From assembly GCA_011317545.1 (NCBI GenBank), contig WUJK01000012.1:571001-635000 (forward strand): 64,000 bases of DNA. Reading direction: 5' to 3'. Position 1 is the stretch's first letter; each line of letters starts with the position of its first letter. The DNA is from Coniella vitis (taxonomy: Eukaryota > Ascomycota > Sordariomycetes > Diaporthales > Schizoparmaceae). Shown here piece by piece: positions 31,845-43,500 of this stretch. The notes beneath the pieces were generated by a model. That model did no database searches, was not told where the DNA came from, and saw only the letters and a list, made by a program, of their open reading frames with translations. A program made the position numbers and the translations under genes.

Positions 31845-33716
31845 ATGAAACGCTTCTACTCTTCCTCGTGTGACGAGGCTGCTTGCAGCGCCACACCTCC
31901 GTCAACCTCACTGGGGACCGCCCTCTCCCTAACCCCCTTCATCGCCACCTTCGCCCTCGTCTACATGACCGTCTCCCGCACTATTCTACCGCGCCTCTCG
32001 CGCCTCAACCCTACTCGCGATGGTGAAGACCACTTTCTCCCGTCCTCAGCGCCTGCCTCCTTACAACAAGTCCACGCCGAGCACGGCTCCAAATCCCCGC
32101 GCCGCCGTCTCGCTGCTGCCACTTTTGCCGCCACACTAGGTCTAGCCACCGTACTGGGCGAGCTTATACTCTCTGAAATTGCAGATGTGGTCTCGGCTCA
32201 GGCCAGGGACACTGCGTTGGGCGTCGTGGTGCCTACGCTGCTCGTCATGCTGGTGCTTGTGATCCCCTTTTTAGAGATTCAAAGCGTACTCGCCAGCTCG
32301 GGCCTCTGCAGTTTCCAGGCCTCTTCACGCGGCCGTTTTCCTCGTTGGGCTTGGACCCTACAAACACTTGGATTTGCACTGTGGCTGTTCGTCTTTTGGA
32401 GCATCGGCAAGGCTGTGCCCGCAGGTGCCGTGGCAGGTGACACCGAAAGCTTCCTATACTCGCGCGCCGCCAAGCTCAAGGGCAGCTTCGACGCCACCGG
32501 TATATCAATCGCTACACGATGGCACGAAGGAGCATCTGGCGGAAGCGCTTCGTCGATATGGGGTGTGGGAGGAAGGAGTGGTCTGCTCGGTACTCAATGG
32601 ACAGTAGACACGCTGGCGCGCGCCTGTCTGGAGCGCATTGGCATCATAGGCATCTCGCTCATGGCGCTGCTGTCGGGATTCGCAAGCGTGAGCAGTCCTT
32701 GGCACATGCTCACAGACGGTGCCGCACGGCGCAAGCGACCAGTCACCGATACGGACATTTCACGCAAGCAGGCTGGACTTGAGGCCGCGCGGGAGCTGCT
32801 CATGACTAAACGGCACCGCCTTGCTTCACTCCAGCGCAAAATGGCCGCCACGACCGAGTCCACTAGCCCCACGGGATCCGCTGTAGCAGCGCGGTCGCCC
32901 GGCGGCGCGATTATGGGGAAGATTGTTGGTTCGCTCAAAGGAATTAGCGGCGTGGGGGGTAACAATACAGATGTGAACGAAGTCAAAGCTCTCCAAATGG
33001 AAATCTCGGGCCTTGAAACAATGGAGACAACACTGAGTTCTGCCTTGTCAACGTTGAAACAGAGACAAGCCGCCGAAGCACGCGCAGGGACTCTCACGGG
33101 CCGTCTGCTCGCCATTCCCGCATACATTTTCAGCATCTACTGCGTCTACCGCATACTCGCCACAAGCCTCACCTCATTCCGCAGGCTATACTACCCTGCC
33201 TCCGCAACCTTTTCTTCCTCAGACCCCATCAACCGGTTCTTGGGTCTGCTCGCCAAGCACTGGGACCCGAAGCTCGACCAGATCGCCTGGGCACGGCAAA
33301 TCTCCTTTTTACTCTCTGGCGTTATCCTCATTGCCTCTGCCAACGCTGTTGTGCAGACGTTCGCGCTGTTCGCTCGCTGGGCGCCGGGTTTATTACACCA
33401 GGCGCAGGCGAATCTGGCACTGCTCATTGGGCAAGTGAGTGCTACGTATGTGATCTCCTCGGGGCTGCTGCTACGCTCGAATTTGCCGAGAGATATGGGC
33501 AGTGCGGTCGGACACGCGCTGGAGAGTGCGCTTGAGCCGGGCTTTGTGGATCGGTGGTTTGAGGGTTGGTTTCTGTTTGCTTCTGCAGCGACGGCGCTTG
33601 GGATTTGGGTGGGGAGGAGGATCTATGGCCCCTTTAGTGGGAGTGGAGGGTTCGGGGAATGGGGGGAAGAATGGGATGAGTTTGGAGGGGAGGAGATGGG
33701 TGAGAAGAGGGCTTGA
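31845..33716 (+). CDS. Golgi pH regulator (GPHR) family multi-pass membrane protein
   Basis: Single-exon, 623 aa. Hydrophobic segments lie near residues 25-48, 84-108, 120-145, 170-192 and 260-282, with several more after residue 430, consistent with the eight-to-nine-helix GPHR/ABA-GPCR-like topology. The family hallmark LLSGFASVSSPW is at about residues 275-286, just before a long cytosolic loop (about 290-425) with heptad-like Lys/Leu-rich helices (RKQAGLEAARELLMTKRHRLASLQRKM). Then comes the second membrane bundle (LLAIPAYIFSIYCVYRI; QISFLLSGVILIASANAVVQTF). GPHR proteins are anion-channel-like and needed for Golgi acidification. The C-terminus is Gly/Glu-rich. It is longer than metazoan GPHR (about 455 aa) because of the N-terminus and loop, as is usual in fungi. 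Confidence 0.9.
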   Translation: MKRFYSSSCDEAACSATPPSTSLGTALSLTPFIATFALVYMTVSRTILPRLSRLNPTRDGEDHFLPSSAPASLQQVHAEHGSKSPRRRLAAATFAATLGLATVLGELILSEIADVVSAQARDTALGVVVPTLLVMLVLVIPFLEIQSVLASSGLCSFQASSRGRFPRWAWTLQTLGFALWLFVFWSIGKAVPAGAVAGDTESFLYSRAAKLKGSFDATGISIATRWHEGASGGSASSIWGVGGRSGLLGTQWTVDTLARACLERIGIIGISLMALLSGFASVSSPWHMLTDGAARRKRPVTDTDISRKQAGLEAARELLMTKRHRLASLQRKMAATTESTSPTGSAVAARSPGGAIMGKIVGSLKGISGVGGNNTDVNEVKALQMEISGLETMETTLSSALSTLKQRQAAEARAGTLTGRLLAIPAYIFSIYCVYRILATSLTSFRRLYYPASATFSSSDPINRFLGLLAKHWDPKLDQIAWARQISFLLSGVILIASANAVVQTFALFARWAPGLLHQAQANLALLIGQVSATYVISSGLLLRSNLPRDMGSAVGHALESALEPGFVDRWFEGWFLFASAATALGIWVGRRIYGPFSGSGGFGEWGEEWDEFGGEEMGEKRA

Positions 33717-34309
33717 TGAGGTTCATTGATATAAGAGTCGATTACTGATGTATTATTTTCCTGGTGGGTGTCTTCTTTCTTCTGTGACCAAGTATATCTT
33801 TGATGATCAAGGGTACTTGCACACCTATGTAGGCAAAGCTAGCCGATAAACAAGTGCCTAGGCAGGATACCATGCGGGGAGAAAAGCCTTGATGGCTAGA
33901 GTACAACAAATAATAGCTGCTGAGCTTTGTGAAAATGGCCAAGGGAAAGCTAAACATAACGAAGGTGTCCAATGTTCCATCTTGTGTTTTTTTATTTTAT
34001 TTTTTATATGTTTGTGCATTATTCCTTGTCAGTGTTTGTTTTGTCTTCTTTGGTATGGAAGTTTGTTTCCTAGTTCCTTGGTGAGAGGCCGACAAGCTCA
34101 TATTCAATTGTCAAACTCAAGATTGAGCAAGGCACTTTTTATTCATTACTAGGATTTCTTCTATTCATCATATCCGTAGTAGTATGTTGAGTCAACTCCA
34201 AAATCAATATCAAAATCAATGAGAGTTGATAAGGCAGGAGGACACTTGCCTGGTTATACTACGTCCCAGGTACTGGTTTGGTTTCTCCCTTCGTCACTTT
34301 GGTTTTTTT

Positions 34310-34312
<3 letters not shown>

Positions 34313-34344
<32 letters not shown>
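34313..34344. repeat. (CT)n microsatellite
   Basis: Perfect CT dinucleotide run in an intergenic region. Confidence 0.9.
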
Positions 34345-34348
<4 letters not shown>

Positions 34349-34977
34349 CCTTCTTCGGAAGGAGGGAAGAGGGGGAATCGAGATGGCGCAAAGAAGGAAA
34401 AGAAATAGCCGCGGAAGCAAGGTGGACAAGAGAAAGAAGAAAGAGCATCAAGAAGACTTGCCAAGGTTGGTTGGTTTACAAACACACCTTTCTTTCTTCT
34501 CTTCCCTCCTCGGTTTCAAGTCTCCTATGATGATCTACGTTTTGTTCCTTGTAGACTGTATGATTGTCTATGTGTTAATTGCTTCCAGATTAAGGGCTAA
34601 TGTTGGTAAAAATCGCCCCCTCTCCGCCGGGGGGGGGGGGGGGTTGGACGACAGCATCAAAACTACACAGGCAGCCGAAAGCATAGAATATGTAGCAATT
34701 CAGCTTCAAATTCTTTTTTCTTGAGCCAGGGCATCTTTTCCCTCACCTTCAGCTATCCACATGCACCAGGCATTAGCTGTCACTCTCAAAAGACATCAAG
34801 TAAGTCAAAAAGAATAGCCGTTTGTTTTTTCCCATGTCTAACTGTCCACAGTTCCAGTAAATCACTAGCCGATCAATATCAAGAGAACAGGTCCCTCCAA
34901 ATCCTCCTCTTAAAACCGAATCACCTTGCACAAGTGCCCTTCAGACCAACGACGCACTGGAATTATTGTTTCCCAAT

Positions 34978-35000
34978 CACACACACACACACACACACAG
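34978..35000. repeat. (CA)n microsatellite
   Basis: Perfect CA dinucleotide run followed by GACAGACACGCGCG. Confidence 0.9.
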
Positions 35001-35726
35001 ACAGACACGCGCGCGCACATCCTTTACCTATCCCGCTTCTTCGTTGGCCTCAATCTTTTCTTTCACCCCGACCAACCTCGATTTACTTCCACAGCCATCT
35101 CTTCATTCAACCATTTTCCATCAGTCCTTCCTCATTGAACCCGTCCAAGCCATGAGAATATGTGCTCAGGGAAGAAAAAGAAACAGGGAACCGAAAAGAT
35201 CTCATGCTAGCCCCGCCTCAAAGTGGTATAAAAGAAACCACAGAAAAGCTAAGAAGAAAAAAAGATACCAAGGTATCATTCAAACGAACCAAGAATTCGT
35301 ATGAGTGGGCGAAGTCCTCCAGGAGTGGGGAAATACGGGCCAAGCCAATGGTTGAAGGAGAAAATCGAAGTGCGTAAAAAAAGCATAATCGGACGATGCT
35401 GAGAAAACCCTGCCACGCCGAAGACCGCGCCGCCTTTTTCAAACCCAGATCTTTTTGGTTCGGGAGAAAGGAAAAAGAGAAGTCAATAAATGGAAGGATG
35501 GAATATCAGAATGTTCTGCGCTCCACGAATAAGGTGCCAGTCCCTCCTGCTGTATCGAAAGGTCCCTGACCAAAGCGTCGTTGTAGATGTGACACAAGAA
35601 CACGGATACAGATGTTCTTCCTTTAACGTGTCTTCTTTCTATTTTTCATGCTGCTTTTTGGTAAAGGACTTGAGTGAAGCTCAGCAAGCCTTCGCGTACA
35701 GAAGCTGGCAGGTTAAATCACAGTGT

Positions 35727-37934
35727 TCAGGAGGGAACTGGACGGCCGCGGCGCCCCTTGGCAGAGGTGGACACGGTCGTCCAGCCGTCAGCGTCGACAA
35801 CAGGAGTTGTAGGTGTTGAGGGAGTCTGATCACTGCCACGGCGCTGTTGCTCGTTACCTCGTCGGCTGGGCTGACGACCTTCGAAAGCGCGGCCACCACC
35901 CCTAGGGGCGCCACCACCCCGGCGGTCACCTCTGGGACCAGATGGCGCACCACGGGGGCCAGAGGAACGCCAGTTACCGCTCTCGTTGGCACGAGACTTG
36001 ACCGCGGCCTGGTCGTCAGCTGGTGCCTCCCGGGATCGGATGGGCACCTTCTGCTCGGAGCCATTGACACCATTTTCAGCCTTCTCTGTACTGGCCTCGA
36101 TGTCCTGAGGAGCCGTCTCCGTGGTCGAAGGCTGCTCAGTGGTAGCATCGGGGGCCTCAGTCTCATCGGGCTTGTCACTGCTCGCAGGGGTCTCGGTGAC
36201 AGCCTTCTCAGAGGCCTCCTTAGCGGCTGCTTCCTTAGCCAGACGCTTCTCTTCCTTGGCCTTTTCCTCGGCTTCCTTCTTCTCTTGGATCTCGCGTTGC
36301 TTCTTCTCCTCGATCTCACGCTCACGGGCGGCAGTATCAATAGGCCTAGCGGCACCGAAGGGGCTGGCTTTGGAGTCTGAGCCGACAGAAGGCGACTGAA
36401 TACCAGGCGCCTCGGAGACAGTACGCTTTGCCAGGTTGAGTCTTGGGCGGCCAGCAGGGGCAGCGGGGGCAGCGGGGGTTACTGCTGGTGACGAAGGAGC
36501 CTCGGAGGCAGGGTTCGATGGCGCGGACGACTCCTTGGCAGCGTCCGGTCGCATCTTGGCGCGCCAGTCGAACTCTTGCTCGGCGGCGGTAGGGGCACGA
36601 GGCTCGCGAGGCGGGCGAGAATCCTGACGGGACTCCTGCTGACGACCCTCACCGGGTCCCCAGGCGGCGGGAGAGGCACCGCGGTTGGCGTACGAGTTGG
36701 TACGCTCTCCCATTCTGTGTCCCGATCGGCTTCCGGCACGGGAATCGCCACGCTCCATGACAGGAGCAGGGGCTGCAGGCGATAGCGGGCCCTTGCGCTC
36801 CCAGCTCATCTGGCTGTAGTCGGGGCCAGCAGCACGCGGTTCACGAAACTCACGGGGCTCACGGGGCTCGTTGAACTCGCGAGGGCCACGGTTGTTACGA
36901 GAAGGGGCATCGGGCAGAGGGCCCTTGCGGGACCAGTTCGAGAAGTCGCGGTTGCTTTCATTACCGAAACGGTCCTTGGCTGTTGTGGATGTCAGTAACT
37001 CACTTAACCAGGAGATGCTTGGAAACGCAGACTACATACGAGGGTCGGCGACGCGAATACGGATATTACGGCTGAAGAAGCTCTCCTCATTGAGTGTCAG
37101 AGCCTTCTTCAGGTCCTCGGGAGTGGCAAACTCGGCGTATCCAAAGCCCTTGGGACGCATCTCGGCACGGTCTTCGACGATGCGAACGCTGACAACCTCA
37201 CAACCGGCACTGGTGAAGAAGTCGGTCACAGCCTCCTGATTGGCATCGTAGGAGAGGTTACCGAGGTGAGCAGTGTAAGGGGGCTTGTCGGGAATGGGGA
37301 GCTCCTCGCGCTCCTGGCGGGCGTAGCCTGTCACAAGGGGCGTCAATTTTCATGTCCAACAAGTAAACGGGTAATGTGCGGCGCGTTTCCTCACCTGAAT
37401 AGCGATCGCTTCCACCGCCGAATCCAGACGCACCATCGCCTCCACGGGAGTAGCTGGAGGTGTAGGCAGAGCGCTGGCGGTCGGTGGCAGGGAGGGGTTG
37501 AGTGCCTGGTATTTCGCTGTTAGTCGGAAGCGAGGTGTGGGTGGTCGGTCAGGTATCAGGCTCACCAGAGGCTGCAATTCACCAAGCGGGTCAGTCTCAT
37601 TGTAGCGTTCAAAACGGGGCAAAATATGTTCAGACTCACCATAGGTCTCCTCAACCTCATCGGCCCAGTTGCCGCCGCCGAAAGCTGGATGGACATTGTC
37701 AGCGCCTAATGCGACGGGGATGGGGAGGGGCACAGCACAGCACAGCACAGGGGACAGAGAGTAAGAGAGGGGCACGAAAAGACACGCACAGCCATCGTTC
37801 ATGAACTCATTAAGCGACAGCTTTTGAGCCTTTTCCTTCTTGGGAGCTGTTTCGTAACACGCGATCCGTCAGCAAGCGCACTTCTTTCTTGGGTCGTTGT
37901 CCAGTCGGGCCACGGGGAGGCACGGCATACGCAT
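35727..37934 (-). CDS. Translation initiation factor eIF4B (RRM protein)
   Basis: Seven exons in my model: 37934-37931, 37846-37790, 37684-37640, a 6-nt microexon 37571-37566, 37505-37395, 37327-37040 and 36979-35727. The frame closes at about 587 aa. The N-terminus reads MPPKKEKAQKLSLNEF, then the GGGNWADE motif typical of fungal eIF4B. An RRM at about residues 87-165 follows the IPDKPPYTAHLGNL lead-in, with RNP2 (AHLGNL) and RNP1-like (KGFGYAEF). After it come a DRFGNE/WSRKGPLP repeat-like region, Arg/Gly-rich and Pro-rich disorder, a charged coiled stretch (EREIEEKKQREIQEKKEAEE) and a C-terminal RGG-type tail. eIF4B stimulates eIF4A helicase and mRNA recruitment. The first exon (ATG plus one nucleotide) and the exon-3 acceptor are the weakest parts; TTAG at 37710 is an alternative acceptor. 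Confidence 0.87.
37566..37571 (-). other. Probable 6-nt microexon of eIF4B
   Basis: The hexamer CCTCTG lies between a full acceptor (GAATTGCAG) and a full donor (GTGAGC). Introns of 68 nt and 60 nt flank it, each with its own branch-point-like sequence (AGACTGAC and CGACTAAC). Skipping it also keeps frame, removing two residues (Ala-Ser, with the junction codon changing). Confidence 0.65.
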
Positions 37935-38783
37935 GATTGCGGTGTTTGGAGGGAACTTGGCTACGTGCGACACAGAGTTGGTGCACGTAGACAAGCGAGG
38001 GCGATTGGCGATGGCCGTGGAGGCTCGTTCGAATTCAAAGGCGAGAGGGTTGTCGTCGAGACCGAAGAAAAAACGGTGGGCGGAAAGTGAAGAGGCTTGT
38101 CGGGGTCTAGAATAGCTCTCGTGTGTGGACTCGTCGTGGTAGCGCCGAGATAAATGCTGCTAGTGGGGCGGAGATCAGCCAAGAGAGACAGCAATCAGGA
38201 TATCCTGAACAGTCTCGCCTACGCACTGTCGCGGAAAAGAAGAAGGCTGGTGACGGCGGTGGTGGGATCTCACGGAGATCGTTTTCGAGTTGGCCGGCGT
38301 CGAAGAGACAGACGGACCAGGCGGGCAGAAAAGGTTCGTTGTGGTGGTCGTTGTGCTTCTTTTTGGGAGGAGCCTCACTAGCGCCGAAATTTTTAGGTGT
38401 GCCCGTCCCTTCCCGGCTCAGGGCAGGGAAAAAGAAAAAATGGCCCCTCGCCTGTGCTGTGCTGGAACTTTGGGGGGGGGCAAGTGCAAGTGTCAGTATC
38501 ACCATTTGGGCTGCGCTATTCCCTCTGCGGGCTAGCGCGCCTGCCGCCCGGACGTGCAAGAAGGACGGGCTCAATATGCGATATGCAATCTTGCACACAG
38601 ATATTCCCTTATCGTGCATTGCGAACGAGTTCCCATTCACCATCTTCCGCACAGCAGACTACTCCCTTGATTCGCTGACGGACGGACGGACGGACGGACG
38701 AGCCGCCATTGTTCCCTCATTTACACACCCGTGAAATACCGTCCTTTGCCTTTCGGACGGTTTGCTATTGTGTTGTTGCGTCA
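37935..38783. promoter_or_regulatory. Divergent promoter region eIF4B / Tim17-family gene
   Basis: This 849 bp lies between two head-to-head genes and must hold both promoters. It contains a (GGAC)n tract at about 38680-38700 close to the plus-strand gene. I cannot place specific factor sites. Confidence 0.5.
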
Positions 38784-39585
38784 ATGGCCGCCACTCAGCC
38801 TGCTCCCTGGGCCCAGCCACAGGTCACAGGGGCAAAACACGAACAACTGCCTGATGAACCCATGAATGTGTTGAGCCGAAGTCTCAAAGTGGGCGCAGGA
38901 GCGGGCGCTTGTGGGATATTATTTGGTACAACAGCTGGTATCGTCAAGGGAACGACTCCGGTCTTGTTTGCCCTAACATCGGGACTTCAATGGTTCGGAT
39001 TGGGCTCGGTATACTATGGCAAGCACTGATGCCACGACTCATTTTGTTTTTGTTTTACCGCAAGATCAAGAATTAACCTTCGAGCAGGGACACGATATGC
39101 GGCTCTTGCAAGGTATGGTCCGGTGAACCAGGCGACATCTTCGCAAAGGATAGAAGCCAGTGCCATTGGTGGAGCTGTTTCAGGAGCAACCGTTGGAGGA
39201 ATCTTCCGTATGTTATGCTCCTCTCGAAGTTAACATGTTATGCCAATACCCTAACGATAGGATAGGCGGGCCACGCAATGTTCTGCCTGCAGCTCTGATA
39301 TTCTCGCTTCTCGGTGCGGGTGGTCAGTTTGCAATCAACAAGCGAGCTAGTAGTGACGATGCAGCGCCTCGGCAGAAAGATGACAGCTGGCTCAACTTCA
39401 AATGGAGCCCAATGAAGAAGCTTACCGATGCCGAGTATGAGCACATACTGAGTGAGAAGCTACTCGAACTTGAGGCCGAGATTGCAATTGTCGATGACAA
39501 CATTGCTGAGCTAAAAGCACAAAAGGAGCAACAGAAGGCTAGCCTTGCAAATCAACCATCAAGAGGAGAAAGCAGCAAGTCATGA
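38784..39585 (+). CDS. Tim17/Tim22/Tim23-family mitochondrial membrane protein
   Basis: Three exons: 38784-39018, 39088-39207 and 39266-39585, giving 224 aa. Intron 1 has a GC-AG donor (TATG|GCAAGC) with an ATTAAC branch; no GT donor keeps the frame. Intron 2 is 58 nt with GTATGT and CTAAC. The protein has the glycine-rich helices of the Tim17/22/23 fold: SLKVGAGAGACGILFGTTAGIV (about 36-57), LFALTSGLQWFGLGSVYYGTRY (about 63-84), AIGGAVSGATVGGIF (about 104-118) and LPAALIFSLLGAGGQFAI (about 125-142). A charged C-terminal helix with coiled-coil character (LSEKLLELEAEIAIVDDNIAELKAQK) follows. This family supplies mitochondrial inner-membrane translocase or assembly factors. It is not one of the core subunits by length or tail, so I do not assign a symbol. 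Confidence 0.82.
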
Positions 39586-39896
39586 TGAGCTCAAGCTACA
39601 TGTATCTTCAAAGGCAACAACAATATCCAGAACCCGCACTACTTCTTATATGGAATCTGAATATCTGCTTCCTCCAAAAGCATTTCGACAATAGTAAGTT
39701 ACTTTGGGTTAGGTACAACCTCTCGCAAGCCGGCATGTCGTGCAACATTCACCGTGAAGAGACCCTACACAATCTAAGCCCACAGAGAACATACCCGCTA
39801 GAACCGAATATTGAATTGAGTTTTGAGGCATCAATCATTCATACATTAAGAATACAAGCTAACAAACGCTTTTTGTCTAGACGGGTTTCCCCCAAA
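39586..39896. other. Convergent spacer
   Basis: A 311 bp 3'-to-3' spacer between the Tim17-family gene and the small hydrophilic protein gene. It should hold both 3' UTRs. I see nothing else. Confidence 0.5.
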
Positions 39897-40562
39897 TTAC
39901 AGTGATCCCAGCTCAGTCTCCTTCGAAGCCTGCGTCACGCTCTCAGGCGGCACGTATCCCTCAGCCGAGATGCTGTCAGGCACCGACTCTGGCCTGTAGT
40001 AATCCTCGCCCTTGAAGTTGGAGCCTCCAGGACCGGGTGGGTTGGAGCCGACGTTGTGGACGGCCGCGCTGGCACCCTGGTCCAGAATGTCTTTGCCCTT
40101 GCGATCCTTGCCAGCGCCCACAATATCGGACTTACTCAGTGCCTGGCGAGTGACAACGTCGTTGTCATTGTCGCCAGTCTGCTCGAACTTGCTCTCGGGG
40201 CCGCCCTCACCTTCAAAGTGAGTGCCACGAGTTTGGCTGTATATGTCAGGAAAGAGTCAGCAGGATGTTCCCCTCACTTCATAAACCCTGACCTGAGCAG
40301 GCGTAGTATCAGAGACGACCTACCGGCCACGGGCATCCAGCTCGCCACCCTCCTCTGGTGGAATGCGCTTGTTGTAGCTGGCGTTGGTGCTCAAGTCGGT
40401 GTCGTACTTGACCTCAGCGCCAGGGAACTTGGTCTCGACACCCGAGTCAACACCAGCTTCGTCCACTGACTTGTTGTTGAGGCCTTGCTTAGCCTGGTAG
40501 CTGTTTAGGTCGACCTCGGCCTGCTTAGCGATGTGGTTGAGTTCCTCGTTGGATGGTGCCAT
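39897..40562 (-). CDS. Small hydrophilic, probably disordered conserved fungal protein
   Basis: Two exons: 40562-40324 and 40236-39897, giving 192 aa. The intron has donor GTAGGT and an ATACAG acceptor. The protein is very polar, with no hydrophobic core, signal peptide or membrane segment. It starts MAPSNEELNHIAKQAEVDLNSYQAK and continues with Gly/Asp/Asn-rich stretches such as IPPEEGGELDARGR, HFEGEGGPESKFEQTGDNDND and NPPGPGGSNFKGEDYYRPES. From memory this resembles a recurrent ascomycete hypothetical-protein family with an EELN...A...L N-terminus and an EEGGELD motif. Its composition resembles LEA-like or stress-expressed proteins. That functional hint is inference only. Confidence 0.72.
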
Positions 40563-43500
40563 TGTGGAGGTTGTTAAAAAGCAAAGACTTGTTTGATTTG
40601 AGGATTGTTTGGTGATTGTGCTTGGAAGATGACGGTCAATCGGTTTCGGTGGGCGATCTTACACAGTAGATGTGGTGTGGGAGAAAGGATGCAAAACAGT
40701 AGTGGGATTTTTAGGGCAACCCTTTTCACAGTCGAACCGAGCTGGAACCTTCTATATATAATAATCCTTTGTTGTCTTCCCTTTCTCGCCCTCCCTCAGA
40801 AGAATCTCGTTGGCTCGTCTTACTAGACGTCATACGACCATATCATAACCTTTGATGTAATGGTGGGGATCCAATCACGCAGCAAGGCTACTATGTACAG
40901 ACTTCATAAGAGGTGTGATGATCTCATATGTTCGCAACATCACACAACACAATTTCAAAGGCCCCCCAAAAAGGGTCCTGCACTGCAAGCAGCGGTAACG
41001 GCCCATCGATTATACACCGAGCGTCATTGCCCTGTGGCGTGTGGATTCTTTGGCTGCAAGTTGATGAAATAGTGCCATTCTTGCCATTCTAGAGTATGTA
41101 ATCCACCGATAGGGAATATGACTGGCAATTCTGTTGCCTTGCTTGGCAAGGCTGGGCTTATCGCGGGCGGATCGAAGCAGCGACGGCGGCGAGATGGATC
41201 TTGCTATAATAAGACCCACAGTGATTATGGTACAAGGCAAGTGATATGGCGTCTTGCATGTTATTTACTTGTACATATGGTGGCGCAATGGAAATCGCTT
41301 TTGCCCGATGAGCGATCGATGTGAAGGATCGTGATTGACCAGTTGTTATTAATCAGGGTTTGTCGCTCCTTTTGAAGGGCCTTTGGACATGGAATTTCCA
41401 CTACGATCCCTGACGCGGCTCTGGCTGTGATGCTATACGACATGCATTATGTAGTTTTACGTAGCTTATGTGCACTAAAAGTTGTGCTGTAGAATAACCT
41501 GATAGGTCAATAGCATCTTGAGACCCTGGTATCCGTTAGGTATACACAGCACACGGCGGATACAGCATGTTGTGCCCTGTATCCGATATGTGATGAAAGG
41601 CACAAGGGTTGAACGCCATTAATGAGCCTCAAGCTCTCTATCGTTCGACCAGAGGGCCAGACTCAGCTCCTACGACAAGATACCGGCGGGCTTCTTGCAC
41701 AGAAAATACAATACGCAACAGCAGAGATTGGGCCATGGCGTCCCACGGCGAGACAGTCCTGGTGTCACAAGCCAGCACAAGACAAGACTAGCCCACAACT
41801 TGACCCTTTTCCCGTTACGAACGTTGGTTGGTGCACGTTTGTTGCAAGCCGTCTGAATGTTGACTATGCTGTCCCCGAGGCCAAGGATCAAAAGGCCACC
41901 CTTTTGTTTTGCCGGATGTTGGGGCAAAGATGCGGTGTTAAGGCCATGAATTCCCCCTTATCCTTCCCGAAATCAATCCTGGAATGCAAAGGCAGATGAG
42001 GCAAAGCGGCACGGTGATTATTCTGGCGCTTGCTCTACAGGCTGTCGGCTCAACAGATTTTTCTACGTACCGGTGAGTTGAGGACACGACATGATTGGTA
42101 TCTTTGTGGTCGCTAGTGGTCTCCGAGATCAAGTCTCGGGGCAAGGTCTTGTTAAACTGTTGCACAAAAATGTGATTTGTATGGTGGTTGTGCTTGGATG
42201 TTTCGTCTAGACTTGGAGGGACGCGCGAGACGAATGGGCCATGCTGACACATTGCCTCTTGATGCCCACTTGCTCTTGTTATTCATTTGCCAAAGTCAAC
42301 AGACCTAGTCTCTGTGCCTTGCTGGCAGTCTGCTCAGGAGAGGGTGGGGTTGATGAAGGACAGCGAGAGAGAGGGCAGATGGGAGAGGCGGTCGCGCGGT
42401 CGGAGCCCCTCGCCCCGCCAAATCGATTCGGACGTGCCGTTGTGAGTGTTTGATTAACTGTGTAGTGGTGCCCAGAGCGCGGAGAAAAGAGGCCGAAGAT
42501 GAGCCACCTTGCCACCCAGGCCACCCAACGGTTCTCTTAATCCGTGGATGTAACGCAGCCCAGGCGGCTCTGTCACGAAAGGGTGTCTGCGCTCTCGAAG
42601 CGTGCTGCTGCTGGTCTCACACACCACGCCAGGGCACGGACTAGCTGACAAGCAGAAGACACAAAAGACACAATGTTTTCCTGGTCCTTCAGAGTAAAGC
42701 CTCAGCCTCCATACTCACGCACCTCATTGGTTGTGGCGCAAGATTAAGGTGTGTCCGCTGAAGGCCATCAGAATTTCCGTTGCAGATAAACAGTGGGACT
42801 GCTCTGAAACCGCCCTTTGGGGGGCGGGGGGCTTCTGAACTGTGGGCTCCAGACTGACGGCCCTTAGCAGCCCAGCCAGCCCTATCACTGGTCCAATAGC
42901 CCTATGGAAGCATTCTTTGGGGTGGGGGGCTCGTATACTCCAACTGCAGTGGCATTTTCTCTGCGAACAGCACTGCACAATGTGATTGTCTCTCCTGTCC
43001 TGCCTTTTCGGCCGGAACGGCAAAGCATGCTTTTTGCTGCAGCCCAGCAATTGCCTCTTGTCGATCCAGCAAGGCCAACTCGGATTTTGCGACTTGTCTT
43101 TTCTTCTGATGGGGGCTTGTTGGGGTGGTTTGACTTGGCCTTCCCTATCAATATTCCGGCCATTTGGTTTTGGAGGAGCAACTGCTGATTACAGCACACC
43201 AGTGGCACTGCTGGTCAGTAGGTATACTAAGTTTACTTATCCACAGCAGGTATGGCCCCTGTTAAATTCGTGTGCTTGCTGACCTGCGCTGGCTCCGCTG
43301 ACTGTGCTGCACAGCTGCAGCAGTTCGGGACCCACCCCCTGTCACTGATGACGGCGCTCGCGGCCGAATACCCATGTACACTAACATCGCAATCCCAGCA
43401 TCAAAGCATACTTGTCTGCTGTCAGCCAGTTCTATTCTTGCTGCTCACCGTCCACGGCAGCCAATTCTAGCCAACACCTGCATTAGTACACGAGCATCTC

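Larger units (their letters stand above)
33717..35726. other. Convergent gene-free region with microsatellites
   Basis: This is the 3'-to-3' spacer between the GPHR-like gene and eIF4B. It contains (CT)n at about 34313-34344, poly-G at about 34629-34643 and (CA)n at about 34980-35000. I see no gene. Confidence 0.55.
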
